Made by a program: the position numbers and the translations under genes
Notes under the pieces: model-generated
What the model saw: the letters and a program-made list of their open reading frames with translations, nothing else
Databases searched by the model: none
Told to the model about the DNA's origin: nothing
In this document: piece after piece, positions 34,829-45,799 of the stretch
Position numbering within the stretch: position 1 is the stretch's first letter
Layout of the letters: each line of letters opens with the position of its first letter
NCBI GenBank assembly: GCA_023213315.1
Contig: JAKCPI010012719.1
Span: 19,205-83,204 of the forward strand
Source: Euborellia annulipes
Lineage: Eukaryota > Arthropoda > Insecta > Dermaptera > Anisolabididae
Length of the DNA: 64,000 nucleotides
Reading direction: 5' to 3'

Positions 34829-34945
34829 TTATACCCGCATTCATAGTCGTTCCTTGAGGAAGAAGGAATCCTTATATCTATACATTTATATAGGCATAAG
34901 GATTCCTTGTTCCTCAAGCAATGACTATGAATACGGATATTAGTT
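34829..34945. repeat. Long hairpin, pre-miRNA-like shape
   Basis: Arms of about 40-45 bp (ATTCATAGTCGTTCCTTGAG with AAGGAATCCTTAT, and mirror) pair with only a few mismatches around a 20-nt loop, with weaker pairing beyond. The size and loop fit a miRNA precursor, but a small MITE is equally possible. Confidence 0.45.
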
Positions 34946-35319
34946 CCTGGATTTTTTGAGATAGAATTAAATAGGTAAATGTAATAAGACTTGGTAAAAC
35001 ATTAATTGTTTAAAAAATTTTACTTTGGATAGGGGCCCGAACTTCTATTCGAACTGGTCGAACGGATCTTAAATGCTAAAGGTTTCCAGAAATCTACTTA
35101 AATTATATTATATAGCTACTAGCTACCGATTAATCTAAATAATTTGAAATAGCTAACTGTTTGTTATCATCTAAATTTATAGCATAAATAAATCATATCA
35201 TATCTCTATAACCTAAAGACAAAAAAATTAAATAATTATTTAATGAAGGTGAAAATTATATGTGAATTTATTTCATTAAAGTTGAATGCGATGAGAAAAA
35301 TTTTCTCTTGGAGATGTTT

Positions 35320-35470
35320 CGGTTATAGCTTATTACTCAGAATTTTTAAAAATCTTTTCGGCATCTTTGGCCATATAGACATTGAAGGATTGCTAATTTG
35401 TTTATATACTATATACGTATATGATCTAGGCACTTTTATTTATACTCTATCAAATGATACTATTCAGACT
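35320..35470 (-). mobile_element. Possible family 1b SINE remnant
   Basis: CTTTTCGGCATCTTTGGCC and the following AT-rich body with TATCAAATGATA resemble the 3' half of family 1b on the minus strand. Confidence 0.35.
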
Positions 35471-35479
35471 TAGTTATCT

Positions 35480-36660
35480 AAAAAATCGCTGATTAAATTC
35501 TTTAATTCATCTATTTTTCTGATTTTTTTTTTTATCAAAAAATGAATGCCTATTTTAATAAATTTTTAATCAAATTTGTTACAACAAATTTATTATAAAT
35601 TTTTTATCTTTATTACTTAGGCCCATAATCAAATATGATGTTTAATTAATTTTCCAATATTATGATTTTAAAATTCACATAATTCAATAAATAGGCATTT
35701 ATATTTTGGATTAATTTTTCATTATTATCAATGATTAAGGTTCTCTAATCATTTTAATGATATTTCATTTAATTAATCAATAAAGAAAGCATATATTATG
35801 AATAAATAGGCAATAAGATCGATTATACCCCTGCCCCCCTTGGAGTAGATTGCTTCATTATCCTTTGAATAATTCTTAGAGTCGTGTCCTTAACTATAAA
35901 ATTTGTTTAAAATATTTTCCTACAAATTAAATGACTGACTTTTAAATCTACATTTATTTCAGATGTCTATATCATCGTCTGAGATTTATTTTGAATAATG
36001 TTTTCTACAGAATATATAATTTTTTTTAATTTACATCTTTCTTTTAATTATTATCTTTTAATATATAATCAAAAATAATATTTATTTTAATATTTGGGTA
36101 ATAATGAATAATAATTTGACATTTGAATAAGCAATCAGAATTTTTTTTAGTGCGCCCGGGCAATCTTTACCAAAAAATTCACTTAAATTCAATTTAAGGT
36201 GACGAATTCATGCAGCATTCGAGGCACCTCTCATAATTTATAACAAAATTAAATAAAACTTCCCACACACTTTCTCCTTCTCGCTCTTTAAAAAATAAAT
36301 AAATTCCTAACACAATGAATAACAATTAGATTATGCCGGAATTTATTATTACAAAATAATCCAGCATTGTTTTTAATATTATAATTTCGGTTCTATAATA
36401 TTTATCACAGTACAAATTATTTCTGAAATAAATATCCTCAAAGTATGAAATATATATACTAATATGAAAATTCATCAAATAACATTTATATTTATGAAAA
36501 AAAGAGAGGAACAAATTTTTTATTTGAAACATGTAGAATTTCTATTTTGCAATAGATAAATCAGAATACATTTTTTACAACAAATAAATGAACAAGATCA
36601 AAATTTGTAATTTCAAATAAATTTATTTGCTTCACAGCTGTCTCAATTATTAATTGATAA
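35480..36660. other. AT-rich stretch left of the homeobox-like exon
   Basis: This should be the start of the first intron of the minus-strand homeobox-like gene. No further exon with a homeodomain was seen. The open frames here are AT-rich and unsupported. 33640-34180 and 34950-35320 also lack features. Confidence 0.35.
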
Positions 36661-36759
36661 AGAAATCAACCTTAGGGTTGTATTTTAAAATAATTCTGCT
36701 TAATATTCAGAGTAAAAAATATTATTTTGGTGAGAATTAAACTGAAGAAATACGGGTGA

Positions 36760-37300
36760 CACTCACCGCTTGATTCGAGACCGCCGCTTGAGAGGGACGA
36801 GATGGCGCCGGGATTGACGGATGTTGTTGGTGATGGTGGCGTGATCGTATTTGGCGGATTACCGACGGTATTTGAATTAAGACCCAAAATCGCATCGATT
36901 GTATGTCTCGGCTGTTGGCTATGGTGTTGACTGACGACTGCGGCGGCTGCAGCGGCCGCCGCCGCAGCCGCAGCTGCCTTAGCGGCTGCTGCTTGATGTT
37001 GATGCTGAAGAAGCATACGAATACCAGCGGCGGTGCCTCGTTCGAGTAGTTCAGCACACGCGGCTGCAGCTGCTGCATCGGCTAAACTGCTTGGCGGGCT
37101 GTTTGACACCGCGGAGGCCGTCGTCGGCGAGGCCGTCGCAAGCGGGTCACCAGACGCTCCGTCCGCGTCCATGGCCGCGCCACTACTGACTGTGCCGCCC
37201 CCGGGGGCGGAGCTTCCCGCCTCGCGCCCCTGACGTCACTGCCAATGGCTGTACGCCATGCTCCCCACCCCGGCGCATTCACAACTGTTGTGGCAAATGA
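36760..37300 (-). promoter_or_regulatory. GC-rich island over the start of the homeobox-like gene
   Basis: An abrupt GC- and CpG-rich block in otherwise AT-rich DNA covers exon 1 and about 130 bp upstream (a GGGGGCGG-type run and several CpGs at 37195-37270). It probably contains the 5' UTR and promoter. No TATA box was evident at a fixed distance. The call rests on composition only. Confidence 0.45.
36767..37172 (-). CDS. First coding exon of an octapeptide (eh1-like) homeobox-type transcription factor, partial
   Basis: The exon starts with ATG at 37172 (context GCGGCCATGG) and is open to a donor GCG|GTGAGT, with the exon's last base at 36767. It encodes 135 residues plus one base (phase 1). 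Visible features are an N-terminal Ser/Thr/Ala-rich stretch, an alanine tract (about residues 61-78, written with mixed GCN codons), Gln/His runs, and the octapeptide HTIDAILG at residues 90-97, followed by a Pro/Ser/Thr-rich tail. The octapeptide is an eh1-type Groucho-binding motif found N-terminal of the homeodomain in paired-class factors such as Rx, and in Pax proteins. I infer a paired-like homeobox gene, with Rx the closest guess. No homeodomain was found; its exons should lie further left, within or beyond the window. The exon sits in a local GC-rich island unlike its surroundings. Confidence 0.6.
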
Positions 37301-38223
37301 TGTGATGCTTTTTAATAGCTGTTAGTAATTTGCTGTCAAGAGGCTTTTCACTCTGATACACGATTTATCTCTGTGTGGGGCAAGTGCCCCCACCACTGGC
37401 TCTTGCCCTCCCTTCCTCGCACACACATGCAACCATGAACATACATGTCACATCGAATGTAACCACTCCGCACTTCCCGCCCTGAAATTTGTAAACATCT
37501 AAAAACCTATCAACTAGCTCTACGTTTTTTTTTCTCTCTCTTTCTCTTCCATTTTAGAAATTAGCATCCAAGTACCCGGCTTTATTAAAAACTCACACAC
37601 AGAGGAAAGGAGCTTTTATGGGAAGTAAACGGATAATAATAAGAAGAGGGATTTTATATCCGAAGTTAATCTAAGCACGTTAAAGAAAACAGAGAGACCA
37701 CAAAATTTAACCCATTTATGGCACCCTATTTCTAATAAAATTATTATTTCATTTTATACATACATATATATATATCACTCAACCCAGTGAATAAGTGGTT
37801 AAGTCGATTTTTGTCCAAAATAAGTTAAATGATCTAACATTAGTAAAGAGAGGTATAAATGTCAAACGTGCAATTGGGCATTAGTGGATCACCCCTAGAT
37901 TGAGTGCGGTTAAGTTAGCCATCTTGGATTTGTGGAGCGGGAGCCTTGCAAGAGTGATCTCTATAAAAAAACCTGAAATATTCCGGTACCAGAAAGGATT
38001 ATCTTGGAGTTTTTCCCATAAATTACTGAAAAAAAAAATAATAATCATGGTATTGAGAGTGGAAATTTAGAGGAGAGTTTTATGATAGGTGCAAAATTTC
38101 AGCAATCGGATAACGCAGGGTAACGTTTTAAACGGAAATGAAAATCAGAAACTTTAATCGGCTTCCTGAAAAATCGCTTTTTTTTAGTTATGTGTCTTGT
38201 ACTGGACCTACAAAATAACCAGT
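37300..38223. other. Upstream region of the homeobox-like gene
   Basis: 37300-37620 is relatively GC-rich with pyrimidine runs and probably belongs to the promoter region. The rest is unique AT-rich DNA. No gene on the plus strand was supported. Confidence 0.35.
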
Positions 38224-38231
38224 TGTTTAAG

Positions 38232-38727
38232 TCAGGGTCGAGGAGTGGGGGCCGGGGAGGGGAGGGGAGGGGGGCCTCTTTAAATATCCCTCTCCTCCAT
38301 ACACAAAAATATTTTTAAAATACCGTATTCCCTGAACCCCAAAGGCCCCGGGGCCTCTCAAAGAGAAATTTTCATTAAATTTTGTTTTTCTTGGCCCTGA
38401 GGGCCCCGGGGCCTCTCAAAGGGCAATTTTTATTAAATTTTCTTTTTTTTATCTAAATTTTTCCATTTTTACTTGAGCCCCAAGGGCCCGCCTCAAAGGG
38501 AAATTTAAAATTTTTTTTTACTTGAGCCCTGAGGGCCCCGGCCTCTCAAAGGGCAATTTTATAAATTTTCAACATTTTTACTAGCCCCAAGGCCCCGGGG
38601 CCCTCAAGAGAAATTTTATTAAATTTTGTTTTACTGATGAGGGGGGGTTTAAAGGAAATTTTATTAAATTTTTTTTATAAATATATGGGGGCCTATGGGG
38701 GCTGGGGGCCCCCCCCCCCCCCTGACC
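38232..38727. mobile_element. Shorter relative of the tandem-array hAT element, inverted
   Basis: It has an 8 bp duplication TGTTTAAG at 38224-38231 and 38728-38735. It starts TCAGGGTCG and ends CCCCTGACC. It contains about six decayed copies of the same unit in the opposite orientation, and the flanking piece with ATACCGTATTCCCTGAACCCC matches the end of the 16-18 kb element. Confidence 0.75.
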
Positions 38728-38934
38728 TGTTTAAGATTACTACACAAATAATTTTATTCCGATTTGATTGATTTTACCTTTTGCTTCACATTCCATTCCA
38801 TTTTTCAAACTTTCTGTTCAGTAAAATGCTACTGACTTTGAAATATTCGGTCTTGTTTGAATTATCTTATATTAGAATATAATTTCCTATTCACAAGAGA
38901 TCGATAAATTTTTTTTTTTAATTTTATTTTTATT

Positions 38935-39062
38935 TAAGGTCTTTTTTGGCATCTTTGGCCATTTTATTTGGTAGCCAATTCAATTTAAATAAATTTTTGT
39001 CGCATGGGAAGGAACGCATATATACACCCTCGGTACAACCACTCACTACACCAAGGAGCCCA
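38935..39062 (-). mobile_element. Old tRNA-headed SINE remnant
   Basis: GGTCTTTTTTGGCATCTTTGG, TTTGGTAGCCAATTC and a decayed head ending CACTACACCAAGGAGCCC on the minus strand follow the family 1 order. Confidence 0.45.
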
Positions 39063-39721
39063 CATATGTTAGTCTATAACAGTGTAATATAAAATAAATA
39101 GCCTAAATTATAATTCAAAACATTTTCGTTTCGTATTTTAGAGACTTAATTAACTTAACTAGGATCACAAATTCCTCTTAAAAAATCATTCTAGGAATTT
39201 GATTTTAAATTTTCACTAATCAAACTATTTTAACTTTTTTGTATCCATTCTATTTACTATTTTCATTCAACTATAAATCTCATTTTATTTTTTCAAATTC
39301 ATCGTTATAAATTAATTGAAAATTCAAGCGATCTCTAGAGGGATGATCCCCGTTATAAAGTTCATCCGTGTGTGCCACACGCAGTGCTCCTGCTCCCACT
39401 CCTCCCAGAGTCCTTTGATAGGATGCGCTCTGATGTTGTTTTCAGAGACATTTCTCTAATTAATAAACTGATTCATTCTAAATTTTTAATTATATATAAA
39501 ATACAAAAGTTATTAAATTTTTTTTTCTTTAAATTAGAAATATTAAAAAAAAAAATAATTATTTTATTAAGTTACACTTATAAAATCTTGATTTATTTAA
39601 ATATTTATACAGGTACTAGGTTTTCTGAAATTTATTTATAATTATTGTTAAATTCTTAAAGGGCCAAAATATGGTAATTAATTTTTTATTTAGTAGATTT
39701 AATAAAATAACATTTTAATTT

Positions 39722-39961
39722 GCTCAGGGGCCCATATCTTGTGGGTACGTGGATGGCGATCACGACTCTACCCTAGCTGGGACTGGCAGTCCTTATATTC
39801 TTTACATGTCTGTCCATTCCTTCTATATTTTCAACAGGCGTCAGACCGTGCGACGGGCCGGCCTGTTCTATTTCTCCCGGTCGCAAAAAAAAAAAAAAAC
39901 ATTTACCGCCGACCCCGCACCGCAGGAATAATAAAGGCAAAGAAAGAAGAAGAATAAAAAA
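39722..39961 (+). mobile_element. Short retroelement, family 5, second copy
   Basis: A 13 bp duplication AACATTTTAATTT lies at 39709-39721 and 39962-39974. It has the head GCTCAGGGGCCCATATC, an internal A run, and an AAAGAAAGAAGAAG tail. Confidence 0.8.
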
Positions 39962-39974
39962 AACATTTTAATTT

Positions 39975-40487
39975 ATTTGAAAATAATTTAATAAGTTTAG
40001 TAAATATATAAAAAAAAAAAATTATAATGAAATTATTTATCAAATTTCTAGCATCCCTCTGATTAAATTATTTCCTCAAACAAGACAAATTTATATTTGA
40101 CAAATCACTCAGGCTAAGAACTATGCTACCCACAACTTGCCTAGGAGACAGTAGAGAATTCATTAAAATATTGATAGATGTCGACAAGGGCGTTAGTTGG
40201 ACTCTCGTTCTAACGGCTTAATTAACTCTCATCTGGGAGAAGAGGCTTTTGTGCCGACCCATTAGTCATCCCGCCGGGTCAAATCTAATTACCTCGCTGA
40301 TTAGACCCATAATTAATCATTATTGTTTAGCAAGAGCCAGAGATCGAGAGAGAGGCAGACAAAGAGAGAAAGGATGACGACAGATAGACATACTTATTCG
40401 CATTAATCTCATACATTTCTATTTAGTTGATGGAAAAAACTTCCTATTAAAGATTTTCCGAAAAAAAAACAAATCTCAAAACTCTTA
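39975..40487. other. Unique island with TAATTA motifs
   Basis: 40100-40400 is balanced in composition, free of window repeats, and has several homeodomain-type sites (GGCTTAATTAACTC, CTAATTACC, CATAATTAATCATTA). A candidate enhancer upstream of the homeobox-like gene. Confidence 0.35.
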
Positions 40488-40587
40488 CCCTATATATATT
40501 ATATGAAATATATAGAGAGAAAGTATTGCGTTCATGTCAAACATTCGATTTCGAGATTTTGATGGATATTCACCTGTTGAGAACCTT
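40488..40587 (+). mobile_element. Element A 5' fragment
   Basis: CTCTTACCCTATATATATTA, GAGAAAGTATTGCGTTCATG and GATTTTGATGGATATTCACC match the start of element A. A SINE remnant follows. Confidence 0.6.
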
Positions 40588-40700
40588 TATATTTAAACAA
40601 ACACTATGATTTAAATAAATTCATATATTGCCTGGGGTCCGAACTCTCTTTGGTTTTTAGATATTTGACAACATCTCTTACCTCTCGACCACGGGGGTAC
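40588..40700 (-). mobile_element. Family 1b SINE remnant
   Basis: Minus-strand head with CCCCGTGGTCGAGAGGTAAG and the B-box-like region TTCGGACCCCAGGC, then part of the body. It follows directly on an element A fragment. Confidence 0.5.
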
Positions 40701-40985
40701 TGATAAGAAAAAAAAACAATGACACAAAAAAAGAAAAAAAAAAAAGAAGTGTTTCTTGTGTCATAATTTCTTAACATATTAATTCAAATCTCTGTCTTTT
40801 TAAAGTCACTAAAATGCGACAATTTATTTCAATTGGATTGACTACCAATCCAATTTAAAAAAAAAGAGAAGGGGTCTAAATGGCATTGAATACCGAATAA
40901 GACCTTAAAAAAAAAAAAAAATTCAATAATATATCTCAGAACGGAAAAAAATTCAAATTATTAAAAGATAATCCAAATAAAATTC

Positions 40986-40987
<2 letters not shown>

Positions 40988-41024
<37 letters not shown>

Positions 41025-41025
41025 T
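40988..41025. repeat. (TTA)n microsatellite
   Basis: About 12 TTA/ATT units; a similar tract followed by a T run is at 42108-42154, and one at 3660-3678. Confidence 0.8.
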
Positions 41026-41097
41026 GAAGTTCCTTTCTGCTCATTTGCTTTGAGGTGTTTTTGATGGTATACATTTAATAGTATTTACTTTTTGATA

Positions 41098-41330
41098 TAC
41101 AGTAGTCTTGTTAATCCAAAATTCGATACTCCTGCATACCGGCTAATCCGGCATTTTGAAAAGTTACTTCTTAGGGATATTACAGCAAAAAAAGGGATAA
41201 TTAAAAAAAAATAAAAATCAAAGTGTCATTATAGATTTTTTTCAAGAGATAAATCTTTAAATTTTGCATTATATTAAATGTTTCGGATAATCCGGCATTT
41301 TCAGAATCCGACATAGGGCCTGTTCCATTT
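41098..41330. mobile_element. Tigger-like fragment
   Basis: TACAGTAGTCTTGTTAATCC at the left end and two CCGGCTAATCCGGC / GGATAATCCGGCATTTT blocks resemble Tigger ends and interior. The right terminus is missing or decayed. Confidence 0.4.
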
Positions 41331-41334
41331 AGGC

Positions 41335-42200
41335 CAGATTAGCAAAACTACTCTAATATCATAAATATATCTGGCGTCATATAAATCTTAATTTCCGTAA
41401 TCAAAGTTGTGAGGTGTGATTTAGACACACATTTTTAAATAATTTTTTTTTATTCGTGTATTTTCTGGGAAAGGGAGGGGGGATAATTATATACAGAGGA
41501 TTATAGCCTCCGGACCTGGTAATGTTTCCTGCGATCCTCGTCTTGTAATAATATATTTGGTATCTTTAAATAATTACATGAATCTAGTTTTTGATAGATT
41601 TAGTTTAGATAATATAAAATAATAGAACAAATCCCCGGGGGGACTCCGCCTTAAACCCTTCGGGATGGCTGGTCATTTTCAATATAAATATTTGAAAAGC
41701 TTTTAACTCGATAGGCTCGGTATCAATGTACCCGAGGCGATCGCTACGTTGCGATATAACATACACACACACAAGGTCGCTCACAATGCATGCTGGTCAT
41801 GTATATAATTTTAATAGAGGTTCATTAAAATGCATCGGACGCCATTAATATGATTGAAAAGGCGCCGAGAGCCAATATTCCAATTGAGCCCTTTTTTTTC
41901 AATTTTCCAAGAGCAATTCGATTGATAGAAATAATCAACATAGTCAAATGATAAAAATTATTATTTTTATTTATGATCACTATCTTATGAAATTATCTTA
42001 AAATTACAGTTATTTTATTTTCTTTTATAATAATATATTTCACTTGCATTATAGATAATTAATATCCCAGGAGTATATTTATTTATTTATTCAATGTTTT
42101 TTATTTTATTTTATTATTATTATTATTATTATTATTTTTTTTTTTTTTTTTTTTTGAAAAATCAATATTCAATATATGTAATAGCTTTGAAAAAATTTTT
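41335..42200. other. Mostly unique stretch
   Basis: 41620-41900 is balanced in composition with ACACACACACA and GCGATCGC-type sequence. The rest is AT-rich with a TTA tract. No gene seen. Confidence 0.3.
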
Positions 42201-42214
42201 GGCATTCAGATCAT

Positions 42215-42640
42215 GTTTTTCATAGGCGAAAACATTTTGTTTGCATTTTGAGATAAAATGAGAATATATATTTTAAAGAGCATCTAAAAAATAATTGATT
42301 ATTGAATTTTAATCAAAATCGTTAGAGCGAATTTTGAGAAAATCGAAAAAAAACTTACATCAGTAAAGTAATAGTACTTTTTGGCCGATTTTCTTTAAAA
42401 GCTTATTTTCACTCCTTGGTGGGGTGCCTAACATAAATACAAAATTTCAACCTCATGCTTAAAATTGAACACAGACACACAGAGAGATACACACACAGAC
42501 AGATTATGTCACGAAAACCACCTTTTTGGATTCAGGGGACCTCAAAACGTGTATATCCATCAAAATCTCAACATCGAATTTTTGACATGAATCCAATACT
42601 TTCTCTCTCTATATATTAACACATATATAGAGTAAAATTA
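42215..42640 (-). mobile_element. Element A, 5' half
   Basis: A minus-strand copy from GAGCATCTAAAAAATAATTG to TGAATCCAATACTTTCTCTC and its TATA-rich end. Confidence 0.75.
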
Positions 42641-42773
42641 TATAAATATATGTAAAATAAGTTCAAATAAGCACGATGAGGGAAAAAAAGCATAAAAATA
42701 GTTATTATAAACTTACTCTGAGCCGTTGAAAATTTTTTTTCTTTAATATTCATGTACCAGTATATAAATAAAC

Positions 42774-43023
42774 CAGGGGCGTATATAAGGGGGGGGGCGG
42801 GGGGCCCGGCCCCCCGAAATTTCCCAAACACATATACATATATAGGGATATACAGACATCAGCGCAACAAATTTTTCCGCAGGATGGAAAACTTTGGTTC
42901 CGCAAAAGAAAAAATGTTCCTCAAAAATTTCCTGTGAAAAAAATTTAATTTCTTAAAAAAAAATTTTCCGCAGAAAAATTTTGAGTTCGAGCCCCCCGAA
43001 AAAAATTTCTATATACGCCCCTG
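42774..43023. mobile_element. hAT MITE, CAGGGGCGTATA ends
   Basis: An 8 bp duplication AAATAAAC lies at 42766-42773 and 43024-43031. The perfect ends are CAGGGGCGTATA and TATACGCCCCTG, with G/C runs just inside. It lies just upstream of the candidate exon at 43085. Confidence 0.88.
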
Positions 43024-43084
43024 AAATAAACAGTCCTTTGTTATCTTTTGATAGTGCGATTCTAATGAATGTTTTCTTTTGCAG

Positions 43085-43247
43085 ATCCGTGTCTTTGTCA
43101 GTATATTTCTAATGATTTGAGCTCAACAGTCTTTAGTTCAATCGAATCAAAGATATCAATACCCTCATCGCCCAAGGAATGCAACAGTATTGCTACCTTC
43201 TTAGATTCCGACACATCATCAGGCCTATAGGCGATTCCTGATAGTTG
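43085..43247 (+). other. Candidate exon 1 of an unrecognised plus-strand spliced transcript
   Basis: It has a pyrimidine-rich acceptor (TTTTCTTTTGCAG) and a strong donor (TTG|GTGAGT). From 43087 one frame is open for 47 codons and stops with TAG at 43228-43230; the other two frames close early. The peptide is Ser/Ile-rich with a PCLCQY start and is not recognised. It could be a terminal coding exon with the rest as 3' UTR, or a non-coding exon. A hAT MITE ends 61 bp upstream. Confidence 0.4.
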
Positions 43248-43387
43248 GTGAGTTCTACAATATTTATTCAAATATATATTAATACATGCATTATCTTAGG
43301 ACAAAAGGATCAAATTTATTTCCTCACTATAAATATTAACATTTTATAGCCTCCTTAACCTCCCCCTCTCCTATCCCAAGCAGATTT

Positions 43388-43515
43388 TTTGGTTTATTTG
43401 GATACTAAATGAAGTAAATAAATGTGCCTTGATAATTTCTATTGTATTGTGTATTTTTTTATTGAAGAATAACGATTCAACGTTTAAAGGTCTGAGATGC
43501 CGAAAAGGCTTAAAA
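43388..43515 (+). mobile_element. Family 1b SINE 3' remnant
   Basis: TTTGGATACTAAATGAAG, TGCCTTGATAA and GAGATGCCGAAAAGGCTTAA match the body and tail of family 1b. It lies in the intron between candidate exons 1 and 2. Confidence 0.5.
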
Positions 43516-43726
43516 TATAGATTTAATCAAATATTTTTTTTATAAATTAATATTTAATGGTACTGCAGTGATTGGAACCTGCATACAGAGTCTGTTTTTA
43601 TTGCCTGGTCCTGCCCACAATTATCCATCTAATATTTAATGTTCCATTCAAAATGAGAAACACTTCTCTCTATACGTATATTTATGCATTTTTTAATATC
43701 CAAATTTTTCTTGAATTCTTTATTAG

Positions 43727-43795
43727 GGAATTGAAATCATACACTATGCTATGTGTGATCAACTCCTCTTTGGGCCGAAAGAACCACCCTACAGA
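43727..43795 (+). other. Candidate exon 2 (69 bp, open in phase 0)
   Basis: The acceptor is TTCTTTATTAG and the donor ACAGA|GTAAGT. Exactly 23 codons are open in phase 0 and read GIEIIHYAMCDQ then LLFGPKEPPYR. This joins in phase with the exon at 43888. The order and strand of the splice signals agree across all four candidate exons. No family was recognised. Confidence 0.45.
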
Positions 43796-43887
43796 GTAAG
43801 TTAAAGAAATTTTCAAAATTTCCCAATATATAGGCCTACTCATTATCAATCATCGAGACTAATTGTTTATTTCTTGCTTTGTTTTAG

Positions 43888-43939
43888 ATTACTAGAGTGG
43901 AAGTAGGGGCTGAGATCGGCGAGATTACAACAACTTAAT
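43888..43939 (+). other. Candidate exon 3 (52 bp, contains TAA)
   Basis: The acceptor is GCTTTGTTTTAG and the donor AAT|GTAAGT. In the phase set by the previous exon it reads ITRVEVGAEIGEITTT and then TAA. That gives a plausible C-terminus, with the next exon as 3' UTR. The intron between exons 2 and 3 is only 92 bp. Confidence 0.4.
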
Positions 43940-44073
43940 GTAAGTAATATTAATTCAAGTAATTAAAAATAATTACTCTATATTATATTAAATATTTTTT
44001 GTTTTTCCCAATAAATACAATGACTTAATAATGAAAATTTGAAAATTTATAATTAAGGAACGCCATGTGATGT

Positions 44074-44618
44074 TTATTTATTTATTATTGAAATTCCTAT
44101 CGGGATCCCCGTTTATTTACCCGAGGTGCTTACGTGTACGGAGAACACACCTCAAACCCAACCGGCCTCTGGCCGTAGCCATCTACCGGCACCCCGTGAA
44201 GTTACATCATTTCCTATCTCTAGCCTCCTCCTGCTCTCGTCTCTAGCTAGTGAACTAATCCTTATTTCTGGTTCCAACCGGCTCCTTATATCCAACCTCT
44301 TCTATGCTATGGAGGATGTCCTGGTTTGAGGAGGGACTCCCTCAGCACGGCGTGTACCTCCTTTCGAAGAATGCATCACTGAGAGGGAACCTTCTTTACG
44401 TCCCTTCCACAGGACGGGATGCCACAGCAACTCCCTCTTCTCGTAGAGTTGCCTGAGGGCTATTGTGGAAAGATCCTATATTCCAATCCAGGGCTTGCTT
44501 GAGGATTTGTTTACATTAAATAAATATTTTTATTTAATGAAAAATCCCGCATGCCAAGGATTTGAACAGGATCTTCTTTGCAGAAGCTGACACCCTAGCT
44601 CACTACACCACGAGCCCT
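44074..44618 (-). mobile_element. tRNA-headed SINE, family 4, full copy
   Basis: A 13 bp duplication CGCCATGTGATGT lies at 44061-44073 and 44619-44631. The head is GGGCTCGTGGTGTAGTGAGC with GTTCAAATCC, followed by a long body. It lies on the opposite strand within an intron of the candidate plus-strand transcript. Confidence 0.8.
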
Positions 44619-44781
44619 CGCCATGTGATGTCTAATCAATCTTCTTAAATAAATAAGTTTATCTTGATTCGTTCGCAGGATTAGAAAAAAAATGACATCC
44701 GATCAGATAATAACAAGAATATAAAATATAAAATTGATCAAACTAAAAAAGAAGAGCTTCTTTGTAAATAAAAACTTAAAC

Positions 44782-44812
44782 GTTTCGACTTTAATTATAA
44801 CGCCATCATCAG
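44782..44812 (-). ncRNA. Hammerhead-like core (solo)
   Basis: On the minus strand: CTGATGA (44812-44806), a 19-nt arm with a short GGC/GTC stem, then GAAACGTT. The core residues are intact but stem I does not pair. Confidence 0.45.
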
Positions 44813-45052
44813 CCAGCAATATGAGTAAGTTATACTGTATAAATTATCATATATTTATTTTATTACTTCCAGTTCGCTCTATTATATATTATTACTTCTA
44901 ACTAATATGTAGCTACAATAATTCTTCTTATGTGATGTATAATCAAAAAATAATTATTCGATTATGTTCAACGCTCAAAATATACCTAAGAGCAGAGAAT
45001 TGTAAATATATGTTAATAAATATTATTTAAATAATTTATTTTTATTTTGCAG

Positions 45053-45107
45053 GTCTCATCAAAACACTTAACTGGATTCAAACTGTACCAACCCTGAAAG
45101 ATGGCAC
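45053..45107 (+). other. Candidate exon 4, probably untranslated
   Basis: The acceptor is TTTTTATTTTGCAG and the donor GTAAAT is weaker. The exon is 55 bp. The intron before it holds a complete minus-strand SINE (44074-44618). No long open frame continues from the previous exon, which already ends in TAA. Confidence 0.3.
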
Positions 45108-45584
45108 GTAAATCCATTTCATTTTTGTTGTTGTTGTTGTTGTTAATCTCGCGTGTTTCCGATTTATTATTCTTCTTTCTATTGAAATGACAACGCTTCT
45201 ATTTTTTATTACCATTTTTCAATTGTTCGGATAACTTTTGAATGCGATTTCGGTTAATAAGAATTTTCAATCCTCTGATGAATGAATGATAGTCGTTTTT
45301 TTTAATAGCAATTCGAAATAGAGCTTATTTTGCATTAGTGAAGACTAATTTAATAAATGCGCGGGACAATTATTAATCGTGTTGGTGGATTATCAGAATG
45401 GATTTGTGATTTGAAAAAGTTGATCTCATTTTGAAAGTGAGAGAGACGATAGGGCATTTCAAAAAGAGAATAAATTACTTTTATATAATATTAATAAAAA
45501 ATGTATTAATTTATTAAATAATTTTATTAATACCTAACAAATCCGGAGCGCATCCGGATAATGTATTTTGTTTATATATTTTAT

Positions 45585-45663
45585 AAATCCTCTGACTTGG
45601 CTTAAATAAGAATGCCTGGACCCCTAATAGATATATTTACAAAAAACGAGTATCGTTTAAAGC
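45585..45663 (+). mobile_element. Family 1 SINE 3' remnant
   Basis: GGCTTAAATAAGAATGCCTG followed by GACCCCTAATAGAT and a TATCGTTTAAAG end, cut by the hAT left end at 45664. Confidence 0.6.
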
Positions 45664-45790
45664 AGTGGTTCCCAACCTGGGGGCAATCGCCCCCAAGTGG
45701 GCGATTTGGGATATCAGGGGGGGCGATAAATAAGCGGGGGGCGATTGGGGGCGATTGGGGGGGCGATGAGTATTCAAAGGGGGAAAAATT
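45664..45790. mobile_element. hAT-type element, left end only
   Basis: It starts CAGTGGTTCCCAACC followed by GGGGGCGATT repeats. The matching right end was not found, so the right limit is uncertain. It is inserted in the 3' part of a SINE. Confidence 0.55.
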
Positions 45791-45799
45791 ATTAGAGTT

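Noticed and set aside
37033..37282. Open frames overlapping the homeobox-like exon on both strands
   Set aside because: GC-rich shadow frames of the real exon; they lack splice support and recognisable motifs.
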